Source: Bradyrhizobium sp. CB82
GTDB taxonomy: Bacteria > Pseudomonadota > Alphaproteobacteria > Rhizobiales > Xanthobacteraceae
Length of the DNA stretch: 64,000 nucleotides
Reading direction: 5' to 3'
Assembly (NCBI RefSeq): GCF_029714405.1
Contig: NZ_CP121650.1
Coordinates: forward strand, 6,391,001 to 6,455,000
Shown: positions 34,583-42,674 of the stretch, piece by piece
Position numbering within the stretch: the stretch's first letter is position 1
Layout: every line of letters starts with the position of its first letter
Program-made: the position numbers and the translations under genes
Notes under the pieces: model-generated
Seen by the model: the letters and a program-made list of their open reading frames with translations, nothing else
The model's database searches: none
Told to the model about the DNA's origin: nothing

Positions 34583-36160
34583 ATGGGCGCTGATGATTCT
34601 CTTCCCGACGATGTGACCACGCTGCAGGCGATGCTGCGCGCCGAACGAGCGGCCCGGTTGGCCGCGGAAGCCGAGGCCCAGGCGGGGAGCTTGCTGATCG
34701 AGAAGCTCAAACTCACGATCAAGAAGCTCCGGCACGAGCAGTTCGGACAGTCCTCCGAGCGCGGCGCATTGCTGGACCAGCTCGAGCTACAGCTCGCCGA
34801 CCTCGAGGAGAACGCGGCGCAAGCTGAGACCGCGGCGCAAATGGCATCCGAGAAGATTGCGGTGCCATCGTTCGAGCGCCGCAAGCCAGCCCGCCGGCCG
34901 CTGCCGGAGCATCTGCCGCGGGAGCGCATTGTCTATCCGGTGCCGGCGACCTGCCCATGCTGCGGCGACAGCCGGTTGCGCAAGATCGGCGAGGACGTGA
35001 CCGAGACGCTGGAGCTCGTTCCGCGCCAGTGGAAAGTGATCCAGCACGTGCGCGAGAAGCTCGTCTGCCGGGCCTGCGAAGCGATCACCCAGCCGCCAGC
35101 TCCCTCGCACGCAATCGCGCGCGGGCGTGCAGGGCCCAAGCTGCTGGCCCATGTCCTGTTCGCCAAGTACGGCCTGCACCTGCCGCTCCATCGTCAGAGC
35201 GACGTCTACCAGCGTGAAGGCATCGACCTCGACGTGTCGACGCTCGCGGACTGGGTGGGCGCCTCCGCTGCAACCCTGATGCCGCTGGTCGATGCGATCC
35301 GGAGCCATGTCTTTGCGGCCGAACGCATCCACGCGGACGACACCACGGTGCCGGTCCTGGCCAAGGGCAAGACCCGCACCGGCCGGCTCTGGACCTACGT
35401 GCGCGACGACCGTCCGTTTGCCGGCCCAGATCCGCCGGCGGCCGTGTTCTTCTACTCGCCGGATCGTGGCGGTGCGCATCCGGAGCAGCATCTGGCGGGC
35501 TATGCCGGACTGATGCAGGCCGACGCCTACGCCGGCTTTGGCAGGCTCTACGAGGCCAATCGCAAGGGCGGCCCGATCATCGAGGCCGCGTGCTGGGCGC
35601 ACGGCAGGCGCAAGTTCTTTGATCTGGCACGGCTCACCAAGGCGCCGATCGCGGCCGAGGCGGTCAAGCGCATCGACGTTCTGTTCGCCATCGAGCGCGA
35701 GATCAACGGCCTTGCTCCGCAGGAACGCCTGCGTGTGCGCCAGGAACGTAGCCGTCCCTTAATCGTCGAGCTGGAGGCGTGGTTGCGCGAGCAGCGCGCC
35801 AAGCTCTCCAGGAACAACGACACGACCAAGGCGATCAATTACTGCCTCAGCCGCTGGGACGCATTTACCCGCTTCCTTGATGACGGACGGCTTTGCATGT
35901 CGAACAATGCCGCCGAGCGCGAGCTTCGGGCTGTCGCCGTGGGCAGAAGAAATTGGACCTTCGCCGGCTCCGATGAGGGCGGCCGGCGTGCGGCTGCGAT
36001 CTACACCCTCATCGCCACCGCCAAGCTCAACGACATCGATCCACAGGCTTGGCTCGCCGACGTGCTGGCGCGCATCAACGATCATGCTATCCAGAGGCTG
36101 GCTGAGCTTCTGCCCTGGAACTGGCAAAAGCCCGTGCCGAGCCATGTCGAAGCGGCGTGA
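34583..36160 (+). CDS. tnpC: IS66 transposase TnpC
   Basis: 525 residues from ATG 34583 (MGADDSLPDDVTTLQAML). It has an N-terminal coiled coil (about 10-50), the HEQFGQSSERG segment, the zinc-binding pairs CPCCG and CRAC, the DDE catalytic core (HADDTTVPVLAKGKTRTGRL; MQADAYAGFGRLYEA; CWAHGRRKFFDLA) and the C-terminal SNNAAERELRAVAVGRRNWTF region split here as SNNAAERELRAVAV and RRNWTFAGSD, with the catalytic glutamate in NAAERELR. All parts are present and in frame. Confidence 0.94.
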   Translation: MGADDSLPDDVTTLQAMLRAERAARLAAEAEAQAGSLLIEKLKLTIKKLRHEQFGQSSERGALLDQLELQLADLEENAAQAETAAQMASEKIAVPSFERRKPARRPLPEHLPRERIVYPVPATCPCCGDSRLRKIGEDVTETLELVPRQWKVIQHVREKLVCRACEAITQPPAPSHAIARGRAGPKLLAHVLFAKYGLHLPLHRQSDVYQREGIDLDVSTLADWVGASAATLMPLVDAIRSHVFAAERIHADDTTVPVLAKGKTRTGRLWTYVRDDRPFAGPDPPAAVFFYSPDRGGAHPEQHLAGYAGLMQADAYAGFGRLYEANRKGGPIIEAACWAHGRRKFFDLARLTKAPIAAEAVKRIDVLFAIEREINGLAPQERLRVRQERSRPLIVELEAWLREQRAKLSRNNDTTKAINYCLSRWDAFTRFLDDGRLCMSNNAAERELRAVAVGRRNWTFAGSDEGGRRAAAIYTLIATAKLNDIDPQAWLADVLARINDHAIQRLAELLPWNWQKPVPSHVEAA

Positions 36161-36173
36161 GCCAAGAGGACAC

Positions 36174-36545
36174 ATGAGAGCGAGCGGTCTGTCCGCGGCA
36201 GATAAATCGGCGGTGGCGGCCGCCTGCCAGCAACTGATCGACGACTTCCTGAAGCCCCGCTTCCTGCCCACGATCCGGCCAACGCAGTTCAACTACCCCG
36301 TCGATATCCTGGGAAAGTGGCACGGCACCAAATATCGCTTCATTCAACGCTACCGCTCCGGCTTCCCGGAGAATCTCGGCGAAGAGTTCGACGCCCCGTT
36401 CGCCCGTCTCGACTGGATTAGCCGCAATCGCTTCGACATCCAGTGGCATCGTCACACCGGAGAATGGTTCTGCCGGCATCGCGGCCTGACCCTCGCCGAA
36501 GCGATTGACACGCTAAAATCCGACGGATTGCTCCATCCACCTTAA
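36174..36545 (+). CDS. small passenger protein of the IS66 element
   Basis: 123 residues from ATG 36174, 13 bases after tnpC and still inside the right terminal repeat, so it is a passenger of the element. It shows a helical N-terminus (SAADKSAVAAACQQLIDDFL) and an aromatic strand-rich body (YPVDILGKWHGTKYRFIQRY, ARLDWISRNRFDIQWHRH, TGEWFCRH). The layout resembles small DUF3024-like proteins seen downstream of other IS66 tnpC genes, but this is a loose likeness. Function unknown. Confidence 0.7.
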   Translation: MRASGLSAADKSAVAAACQQLIDDFLKPRFLPTIRPTQFNYPVDILGKWHGTKYRFIQRYRSGFPENLGEEFDAPFARLDWISRNRFDIQWHRHTGEWFCRHRGLTLAEAIDTLKSDGLLHPP

Positions 36546-36596
36546 ACACTGGAACTCCGCAAGGTCAGGTCCCCCGGGTCCTCACCGGACGGATAC

Positions 36597-36856
36597 CACA
36601 GTGCACTGGGCAACCTCACACTCGACCGAATACGCCAATCGCGGCGATCCTGGGCCGCAACGGGGCGGGACGCTGCGCTATGACGAGGGCTCCGCGCCCG
36701 CCCCGTTGCTCCACCGAGCCTGATGCGCTCAAATGTCACCGGGACTCTCCCCTATTGCTGGATGAAGCGCGGGGCTCAGACCAGGATATTTGGACAGCCA
36801 GAAAGTTGTCCGGCCGCCCCTTTTCAGTTTTCCGCACGTTAGGAGTGCATGGCCGT
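36597..36856 (+). repeat. 308-bp direct repeat, right copy, second piece, with IS3 right end
   Basis: From the target duplication CACAGTGC onward this repeats 28517-28776 with one difference, including the IS3 right terminal repeat GCGGGGCTCAGACCA (36769-36783). Similarity stops at 36856. The piece forms the left border of the acyltransferase cassette. Confidence 0.88.
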
Positions 36857-36942
36857 CAGGTCGCTTCCGTAAAACCGGCGGCAGGTTTGCTATCGATTTT
36901 GCGCTGGGCGTCCTGTCAAGGTGCCGCTGGAAGCAACGTAGT

Positions 36943-38517
36943 CTAGAACTGAAAATAGATGAAGGGCTGCCCGTCTCGAATGCTGAACAATCCCAGAAAG
37001 AGGATGACGCCAAAAGCTACCGCCCATCCAGAGGAGAGCTGGGCCTTTATGTACGATCCTTCGATCCGACGACCTAGGTCAAGCACGGGATCATAGTTGG
37101 CCATGATCTGTTGAGTGTTGGGGGCGAGCCACGCAATGACCATACTCCCAGCAACCACGAGAAGATCGAGCGGGGATACTACAGGCTCCGGTAATGGTAG
37201 GCTTGGCAGAGAAATTGATTGAGCACAGGTCACTAGGCCAGTCCAACAACTCCGTTCCGAGATAGCATGCACAAAAAACATATCAGACAGAACTGCAATA
37301 GCATCGCCCGCGGAGTGAGCTCGAAAGAAGATTTGCGCGATTATCACGCACAAATAGACCAACGCGCCACTTGCGATGGTTTTGGCAAATTGCGGAAGAC
37401 GCCAAGATGTCTTCCTACCAAACGTTCTCCATGCGTGATTGACTGAAATATAGAATCCATGCAGCGCTCCGAAAATAACAAATTGCAGTCCCGCCCCATG
37501 CCATATGCCGGCGATCAGCATCGTGATAAGAGTCGGCAAAGCGATTAGTTCAAGAAAACCGGAAACGGTTTGCGAAGCTCGCTTGGAGGTGGCTTGCCCG
37601 GCTGTCGCTCTGCGACGGACCAGCCTCAATGCGATCGGGTTGTAAAGATAGCTGGTCAAAAAACGCGTGAGCGTAATATGCCATCGTTGCCAAAACTCGA
37701 TGATACTCAATGACTTATAAGGGGAAGCAAAATTTATCGGAAACTTGATGCCGAACAAGCGAGCGAGGCCGATTGCCATGTCGGAATAGCCGGAAAAGTC
37801 GAAGTAAAGCTGCATCGAGTACGCCAACACTCCAACCCAGGCAATGTGGGTGCTAACGCGGCCTAAATCCAAAATTTGATCTGCCACTCTACCTACGTTG
37901 TCGGCAATCAGTGTCTTTTTCGCTAGTCCTATAGAAAAAATAACCAATCCGACCGCAAATTCGGTCGGCTGGAAACAGTAGTTCTTGTCATCTTCGAACT
38001 GCGGCATGAGATCCCGGTGATGAACGATCGGGCCGGCAATAAGGTGCGGAAAAAACGTGACGAACAACAAATAGTTGATCGGAGAATATCGCTCACGAAA
38101 TCCCTGACTGACATCAACGAGAAAGGCCATCTGCGTAAACGTAAAAAAGGAAATTCCTAATGGAAGCCCTCTCGGCATAGGCATCAAAGTTTCAGCGCCA
38201 AAAAGCTGCATCACGGAGAATAAATATTTATAATAAATGAGAGCTCCAAGGTTGGTGAGAACGCCCGCCAAAAGCAGTCCGCCGGTAGATCGATCGGCAT
38301 TCGCTCGCGAAATGATGGCATGCCCGATCAGATAGTTGAACGTGACTGAAAGCAGAAGTACGGGGACCCATTCGATGTCCCACCAGCCATAGAAAAAGAG
38401 TGATGTAAGACAGAGCCAGATCTTGGATAAACCGTGACCAAGGGTCGATAAGAGCCAGAATCCAACAATGGTAACTGGCAGAAAAAGAACTATAAAAACG
38501 AACGAACTAAATACCAT
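36943..38517 (-). CDS. membrane-bound O-acyltransferase (MBOAT, AlgI-like)
   Basis: 524 residues with about 11-12 membrane segments. The catalytic histidine is H340 in IAGIWHGAG, and the second conserved block EFWQRWHITLTRFL and the YFDFSGYSDMAIGLARLFGI segment (in two parts: YFDFSGYSDMAIG and LARLFGI) are those of the AlgI/DltB branch, which moves acyl groups across the inner membrane onto polysaccharides or teichoic acids. Here the likely donor is the carrier protein encoded two genes upstream. It is the last gene of a four-gene minus-strand operon and starts 1 base after the SGNH gene. The DNA is clearly AT-richer than the polysaccharide core. Confidence 0.92.
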   Translation of the reverse strand: MVFSSFVFIVLFLPVTIVGFWLLSTLGHGLSKIWLCLTSLFFYGWWDIEWVPVLLLSVTFNYLIGHAIISRANADRSTGGLLLAGVLTNLGALIYYKYLFSVMQLFGAETLMPMPRGLPLGISFFTFTQMAFLVDVSQGFRERYSPINYLLFVTFFPHLIAGPIVHHRDLMPQFEDDKNYCFQPTEFAVGLVIFSIGLAKKTLIADNVGRVADQILDLGRVSTHIAWVGVLAYSMQLYFDFSGYSDMAIGLARLFGIKFPINFASPYKSLSIIEFWQRWHITLTRFLTSYLYNPIALRLVRRRATAGQATSKRASQTVSGFLELIALPTLITMLIAGIWHGAGLQFVIFGALHGFYISVNHAWRTFGRKTSWRLPQFAKTIASGALVYLCVIIAQIFFRAHSAGDAIAVLSDMFFVHAISERSCWTGLVTCAQSISLPSLPLPEPVVSPLDLLVVAGSMVIAWLAPNTQQIMANYDPVLDLGRRIEGSYIKAQLSSGWAVAFGVILFLGLFSIRDGQPFIYFQF

Positions 38518-39561
38518 TTACTGTCTCACCCCATTTGAAGAGAGACTAAGCGAGGGTTCGGCTCGCCTCTTGCTACCTGCTCCTGTGCTGTTCAGGTCTG
38601 CTGCCATTTCCCGGGCAAGATGGAGTCGGCCCTTGTCGTTAAGGTGAATGCATGCGCACCATTGGGTGCTGAACTCATCTGACGCGAAGCCATTTGATAG
38701 ATCGATAATTTCGATACCGCGTCTGTACATCTCGGCTACAAGATGCCGCTGCTTGTCCTTAAGAACTACGACCCAACTCTCCTCGAATCGTCCAATGAGA
38801 CCGAGATTGATCGGCAACAAGACAACATGGAGTCGCTTGCCCCTCGCGAGGAGCTCAGCTCTCAAATCGGCTACTAGGTCGTATAGGGCCCCATTGACTG
38901 TCTTTGCGACATGAGTCCACCAAAAATAACCGCGCGTAAAGGCGGGATCATGCGTTTCTAATTCCGGACAGGTCGCAAGTCGCTTCTCACGCAAGAATTC
39001 GCCGGCCGCAAGAACACGGTAGTCAGGATAGCTTTTGCCCTCAAACCGAAAGCTCTGCTCGAGCCGGCGCGGCTCTCCAATGAGCCCATTCCAGAGATCC
39101 TCGGGACCAGAGGCAGCAAACACCCGAAAAGTTGGAACAACTGCTTTATAGATTAATAACTCACGGTACGTAGGCGTGGTCCAGTCATCGATCTGCGGGT
39201 ACGCCAACGGTAAGAAAACATCCGTTATGGAGGAGCTCCGACTGCTCACGGCCGCCAAATTGATTGAGTCGCTGAGCGGTTGGCCGCCAAATGAAAGGTC
39301 AAGCACCTGCAGGCCAGAAAACTCCGAAAGCATGCTTGGTATTGTCCGGTGATCGATGTCGCATTTCGAAACATAGTCGATCGTTGAGGGGCCAACTATC
39401 ACGATCGACGCGCTTGTCGTTTTGATAGCTGCGATGCGCTTGAGTTGGGTTCGCGACGGAAATGGCAGTACGAACAGCATCATCGCTACGCCGAGGAGGA
39501 GTGAGCAAAATAATATTGGACCTACCTTCCGATCAATTAGTCCGCCTCGCAACGCAATCAT
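38518..39561 (-). CDS. SGNH/AlgJ-like membrane-anchored protein
   Basis: 347 residues: an N-terminal membrane anchor (about 14-34) and a periplasmic SGNH-like domain. The possible serine motif is IVIVGPSTIDY, the second block LSFGGQPLSDS has the expected glycine, and HLNDKGRLHLA near the end supplies the aspartate/histidine region. Proteins of this type (AlgJ, AlgX, DltD) partner MBOAT enzymes in transferring acyl groups to the polymer. It lies between the MBOAT gene and the carrier protein gene, which supports that job. Catalytic residues are assigned by position only. Confidence 0.75.
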   Translation of the reverse strand: MIALRGGLIDRKVGPILFCSLLLGVAMMLFVLPFPSRTQLKRIAAIKTTSASIVIVGPSTIDYVSKCDIDHRTIPSMLSEFSGLQVLDLSFGGQPLSDSINLAAVSSRSSSITDVFLPLAYPQIDDWTTPTYRELLIYKAVVPTFRVFAASGPEDLWNGLIGEPRRLEQSFRFEGKSYPDYRVLAAGEFLREKRLATCPELETHDPAFTRGYFWWTHVAKTVNGALYDLVADLRAELLARGKRLHVVLLPINLGLIGRFEESWVVVLKDKQRHLVAEMYRRGIEIIDLSNGFASDEFSTQWCACIHLNDKGRLHLAREMAADLNSTGAGSKRRAEPSLSLSSNGVRQ

Positions 39562-39574
39562 GAACGAACCCTAT

Positions 39575-39826
39575 CTACTTCTGGGCGGACATTTTACGTT
39601 GGATAAGTTCGACGAAATCTCCAACGTTTTCCAACCTCTCGATCTCGGCGTTGCTAACTTTTATTTTGAACCTCATCTCCGCTGAGACGACAATGTTAAT
39701 GTGATTAGCCGAGTCCCAGCCTGTAACGTCCTCAGCCGTCATTTGAGGCGTAAGAATAATCTTATCGTCGTCGAGAACATCTCGAAATATTTCGGTTAGA
39801 TCGCGTAGTACATTTTCGCTTGTCAC
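39575..39826 (-). CDS. acyl carrier protein of the MBOAT cassette
   Basis: 83 residues from GTG 39826, which overlaps the stop of the FkbH-like gene (GTGA); the frame is open 21 codons more but that part is a shadow. The phosphopantetheine serine is S39 in VTGWDSANHINIV. The GWDSxxH pattern is typical of stand-alone carriers that partner FkbH-like proteins and MBOAT enzymes. It would hold the acyl group made by the upstream protein until transfer to the polymer. Confidence 0.88.
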   Translation of the reverse strand: MTSENVLRDLTEIFRDVLDDDKIILTPQMTAEDVTGWDSANHINIVVSAEMRFKIKVSNAEIERLENVGDFVELIQRKMSAQK

Positions 39827-41715
39827 GTGGAGGCCTCTATTACGATGTGGGTACGAACTGGTTCGTAGGCGTTCACATTCAAAGACCAACTAGACACAGG
39901 GTCAGCGCAAGGTCGTTTTGAGAATCCCAATTTGGCGAAGAGTCCCTCGACCATGCCATTGCGCTCTGTGGGAATGTATTGACCGATTATTTCACCGGCT
40001 CCGATCGCCTTAGCGGCATCCACGATGACATCAAGGGTGGCCTGCTCAACCTGGCGCCCTAGCACTCGACAGCTCATCAGCCACGTGTCAATCACAAGTG
40101 TCTTAGATTTTGGCGCGAATGACCCTATGATCACAGCAATAATGCCATTATCGCCAAACTTGTCCAACAATCGAAGCTGACGTGTGATTACATTGGGGTC
40201 AGAAAGCAATTTTTTAACCTCCGGTTCGGAGTAGCGCTTCGTTGTCAGATTGAATTGGTTTGTCTTGTTGATCAGTTGCACGATGCGTGAAAGACCCATC
40301 TCATCAAATGCACTTTGCTTAAGTGTCATATTTAGTGCGGATAGATATTCGTCTAAATCTGTAACTTGGTCGAGTAGGGCCTGCCGTCGGGCGTTCGACT
40401 GATATTGCTCCGTTTTGGCGAGGTCTTCCTTTGTAAGTGACACACTTTCAAAGTGGCCAGACTCGGCGATGACGCGCGAAAAATCAGATGGATCTTCAGG
40501 AAGTTCCGGGACAAAGACGTCTGGGATCTCGTTCCTAACAAGTTGCCGTTCGAAGGGGTTGTCGTCTGCGAATACGCAGGTGTCGATCCCAATATTGAGC
40601 TTCCTGGCAATGCTGCGAATGTTCGTGGCCTTATCGCTCCAATTGGCGATAAAACATCCAATGTCATCCAGTCGGAGAGCCATATCTGGGTGCGCACGAA
40701 AGGGCCGACGCGCGACTTCATCGTCATTCTTCGAGCAAACGGCGAGAATGATACCTCTTCTTGCCAGTTGCTTGGCGTATCGCTGAAACGCAAGATATCC
40801 TTCGCCAATAGGCGATCCTTGACCTATCACGATGCCTTCCAGGCCGTCATCACCGATTACGCCACCCCAAAGCGTGTTGTCTAAATCTAAGATCAGACAT
40901 TTGGCGGCCTTACCATATCGTGCTGCAATGACCCGCGCGACGAGGTCGCCATAAAGAGGCGTGATTATTGGATGAACCTCCTGTTTGCTTCGATGCCAAA
41001 GCGCCTCCGAATGCCAGGCACTTAGTCCGTGCCTCGAAGTCCAGTAGTCCAGATCGATCAGATCAATCCCCTCATCTTTGGCAGCGGCGCGTAGCTTTTC
41101 TTGGAAGGTACGGAGGATGAATGCAGGCGAGCTTGAAAACCAAGACTCATTCTCCCCAAGCAACCTCAGGAAAGGGTTGAACGGAATCTGCTGAATGATG
41201 GTACCATTCCACAGATCTCGAGCTCGATGCCACTGCGTTTTAAGGTCATCGATTGCTGCTTGCGCAATTTGTGAGGCCTCGCCTGTATCCGCGCCGGCGG
41301 CGCCAAACAGCGAATAGGGATCCGCGGCAAACAAGATGACATTGGGTGCGAAAGTGTGAAGGCCCGATTTTGGGTCCGCCAACTCCTGACGCATTTGGCC
41401 AAAGGCTGGCTCGTATATATCGCACATCAGTCCACGTCCTAACGCGGCAACCCGCACACCCGCCGTCAGATGACCTGTAGTTGAAGTGCTTAGAATTGCG
41501 AGCTTGATATGCTGTAGCCCTCCCCAGCCTTTGTCCGTCATGCCGTCCCGCACGCGTCCAATCGCTCGATCTAACCGAATCGTATTGAGAAAGTCATGAT
41601 CATGATTGCAGATCGATCTGAGTGCGGCCCAACGATCGGTTGAATTTTCCAAGAGTTCAGCTTCTCGGATTCGGTGTTTTGCATCAGGACATGGTTGAAG
41701 CCAGTTTCGATACAT
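39823..41715 (-). CDS. FkbH-like HAD-superfamily protein
   Basis: 630 residues in three parts: an N-terminal SGNH-like region (about 65-265), a HAD-IIIC domain with the nucleophile motif DLDNT (D277, D279) in CLILDLDNTLWGG, CSKNDD, FADDNPFERQ, and a C-terminal GNAT-like acyltransferase part (about 480-620). FkbH proteins take 1,3-bisphosphoglycerate, remove phosphate and load a glyceryl group on a carrier protein; relatives may load other three-carbon units. First gene of the cassette, overlapping the carrier gene by 4 bases. Confidence 0.9.
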   Translation of the reverse strand: MYRNWLQPCPDAKHRIREAELLENSTDRWAALRSICNHDHDFLNTIRLDRAIGRVRDGMTDKGWGGLQHIKLAILSTSTTGHLTAGVRVAALGRGLMCDIYEPAFGQMRQELADPKSGLHTFAPNVILFAADPYSLFGAAGADTGEASQIAQAAIDDLKTQWHRARDLWNGTIIQQIPFNPFLRLLGENESWFSSSPAFILRTFQEKLRAAAKDEGIDLIDLDYWTSRHGLSAWHSEALWHRSKQEVHPIITPLYGDLVARVIAARYGKAAKCLILDLDNTLWGGVIGDDGLEGIVIGQGSPIGEGYLAFQRYAKQLARRGIILAVCSKNDDEVARRPFRAHPDMALRLDDIGCFIANWSDKATNIRSIARKLNIGIDTCVFADDNPFERQLVRNEIPDVFVPELPEDPSDFSRVIAESGHFESVSLTKEDLAKTEQYQSNARRQALLDQVTDLDEYLSALNMTLKQSAFDEMGLSRIVQLINKTNQFNLTTKRYSEPEVKKLLSDPNVITRQLRLLDKFGDNGIIAVIIGSFAPKSKTLVIDTWLMSCRVLGRQVEQATLDVIVDAAKAIGAGEIIGQYIPTERNGMVEGLFAKLGFSKRPCADPVSSWSLNVNAYEPVRTHIVIEAST

Positions 41716-42020
41716 TATTGTCGTCCGCCGGGTACTGATTCAAACTGAGTGATATCGTAGCCAACTTTGGCGCAGTAGTTTCTCGCGCCGTCGATCTAGG
41801 CCGGATTCAACGCTCCCAAGATGCCACGGGACGGGACGCTGCGCTGTGCCGATGGCTCCGCGCCCCATCCCATAGCATCACCGAGCCACCAAGGCTCAAA
41901 TCAATCCGGACTCTTCCCATCGTTGGATGAAAAAGAGGGCTCAGATCACTCCTTTCTCGAAGGGAAGGAATCAAACGACAGATCATCCAGAACTGACGCT
42001 TGCAGCTAAAGGAGAGAAGT
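41716..42020. other. intergenic region with IS3 right-end remnant
   Basis: About 300 bases between the cassette and a methyltransferase gene. No gene is seen. Bases 41822-41948 are a diverged copy of the IS3 right end described at 28703 and 36783. It must also carry the promoter of the FkbH cassette. Confidence 0.5.
41822..41948 (+). mobile_element. IS3 right-end remnant, third copy
   Basis: GACGGGACGCTGCGCTGTG, GGCTCCGCGCCCCA, CCGGACTCTTCCCAT, TTGGATGAAAAAG and the final GGGCTCAGATCA follow the same order and spacing as the right end of the IS3 copy at 28703, with many substitutions. It points in the same direction as the copy at 36783, so the cassette at 36943-41715 lies between two same-direction IS3 ends. 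Confidence 0.65.
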
Positions 42021-42674
42021 TCATTTTTGCCAGATTACGGTAAAGGTCATGGGCAGATAAAAAAACCTGTTTTTAATTAGAGTGTAGTTTGAAATGTGTG
42101 CCTTGGCGAAAAGCGAACGGATATCCCTCTCAGAAAGAAGATGCATATAGTCGCCGGTTGCCCATTTTTTTCCGATGCATACCAGAAAGGCGTCAAATAC
42201 CTTCTTGGGAAGGAGAAGATGAAGAAGGAGAGTACGCGTATGAATCTCAAACGGAAAATGGCGATTGGGTGTGGTGAGGTAGCCACGTTTACTGACCCGT
42301 GCCAACTCGGTAAGAAACTGCAGCTGATCAGCCGGGGTGGAGCCGACATGCTCAAGCACGGCGTTGGAGTAGCCTATATCAAATGAGTTGTCGCCAAAGG
42401 GAAGAGCACGGCCATCACCTTCTAGACTTTTTATTTTGGGATAGCGCTTGTTAAAAAGAGAGAAATTACCGAAACCTACCGCAGTAATGTTTTCGGGATG
42501 GGAATAGAATTTCTCCAGGTAATTGTCGGTTGCCGAGTATTCTTCGGTATTCACTCCGACGTCTACCAGCGTTTCGTGGGGCTGAGGGGCGACGAAATGG
42601 ACGAACTGATCGAGTTTTTTCTTGCGGCTTCTCGCTGAGATAGCGTAGGCCATCTTGTCTATCACTGAAAACAT
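42021..42674 (-). CDS. class I SAM-dependent methyltransferase
   Basis: 217 residues from ATG 42674, with TGAGGA about 8 bases upstream; a longer open frame starts at TTG 42797, but its extra part is low-complexity. The SAM site is LVDVGVN (motif I), followed by DGRALPFGDNSFDIGYSNAV (motifs II and III, GDNSFDIGYSNAVLEHV) and KRGYLTTPN. It is a UbiE/MenG-like small methyltransferase. Next to polysaccharide genes it may methylate a sugar, but the substrate is unknown. AT-richer than the region 3 genes. Confidence 0.78.
   Translation of the reverse strand: MFSVIDKMAYAISARSRKKKLDQFVHFVAPQPHETLVDVGVNTEEYSATDNYLEKFYSHPENITAVGFGNFSLFNKRYPKIKSLEGDGRALPFGDNSFDIGYSNAVLEHVGSTPADQLQFLTELARVSKRGYLTTPNRHFPFEIHTRTLLLHLLLPKKVFDAFLVCIGKKWATGDYMHLLSERDIRSLFAKAHISNYTLIKNRFFYLPMTFTVIWQK

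Larger units (their letters stand above)
33697..36596 (+). mobile_element. IS66-family element copy 2, complete
   Basis: 2900 bp with terminal repeats GTATCCGTCCGGTGA at 33697-33711 and its exact complement at 36582-36596. The target CACAGTGC is duplicated at 33689-33696 and 36597-36604, the 8-bp duplication expected for IS66. The target lies within an IS3 orfB fragment. It carries tnpA, tnpB, tnpC and a small passenger gene, all intact, so it may be active. It belongs to a different subgroup from copy 1, whose ends and proteins differ. Confidence 0.93.

Noticed and set aside
28521..36856. Composite transposon bounded by the 256-bp repeats
   Set aside because: The repeats are only 3' pieces of a dead IS3 with no left end on the right copy, and the junctions are better explained by IS66 insertions and unequal crossing-over.
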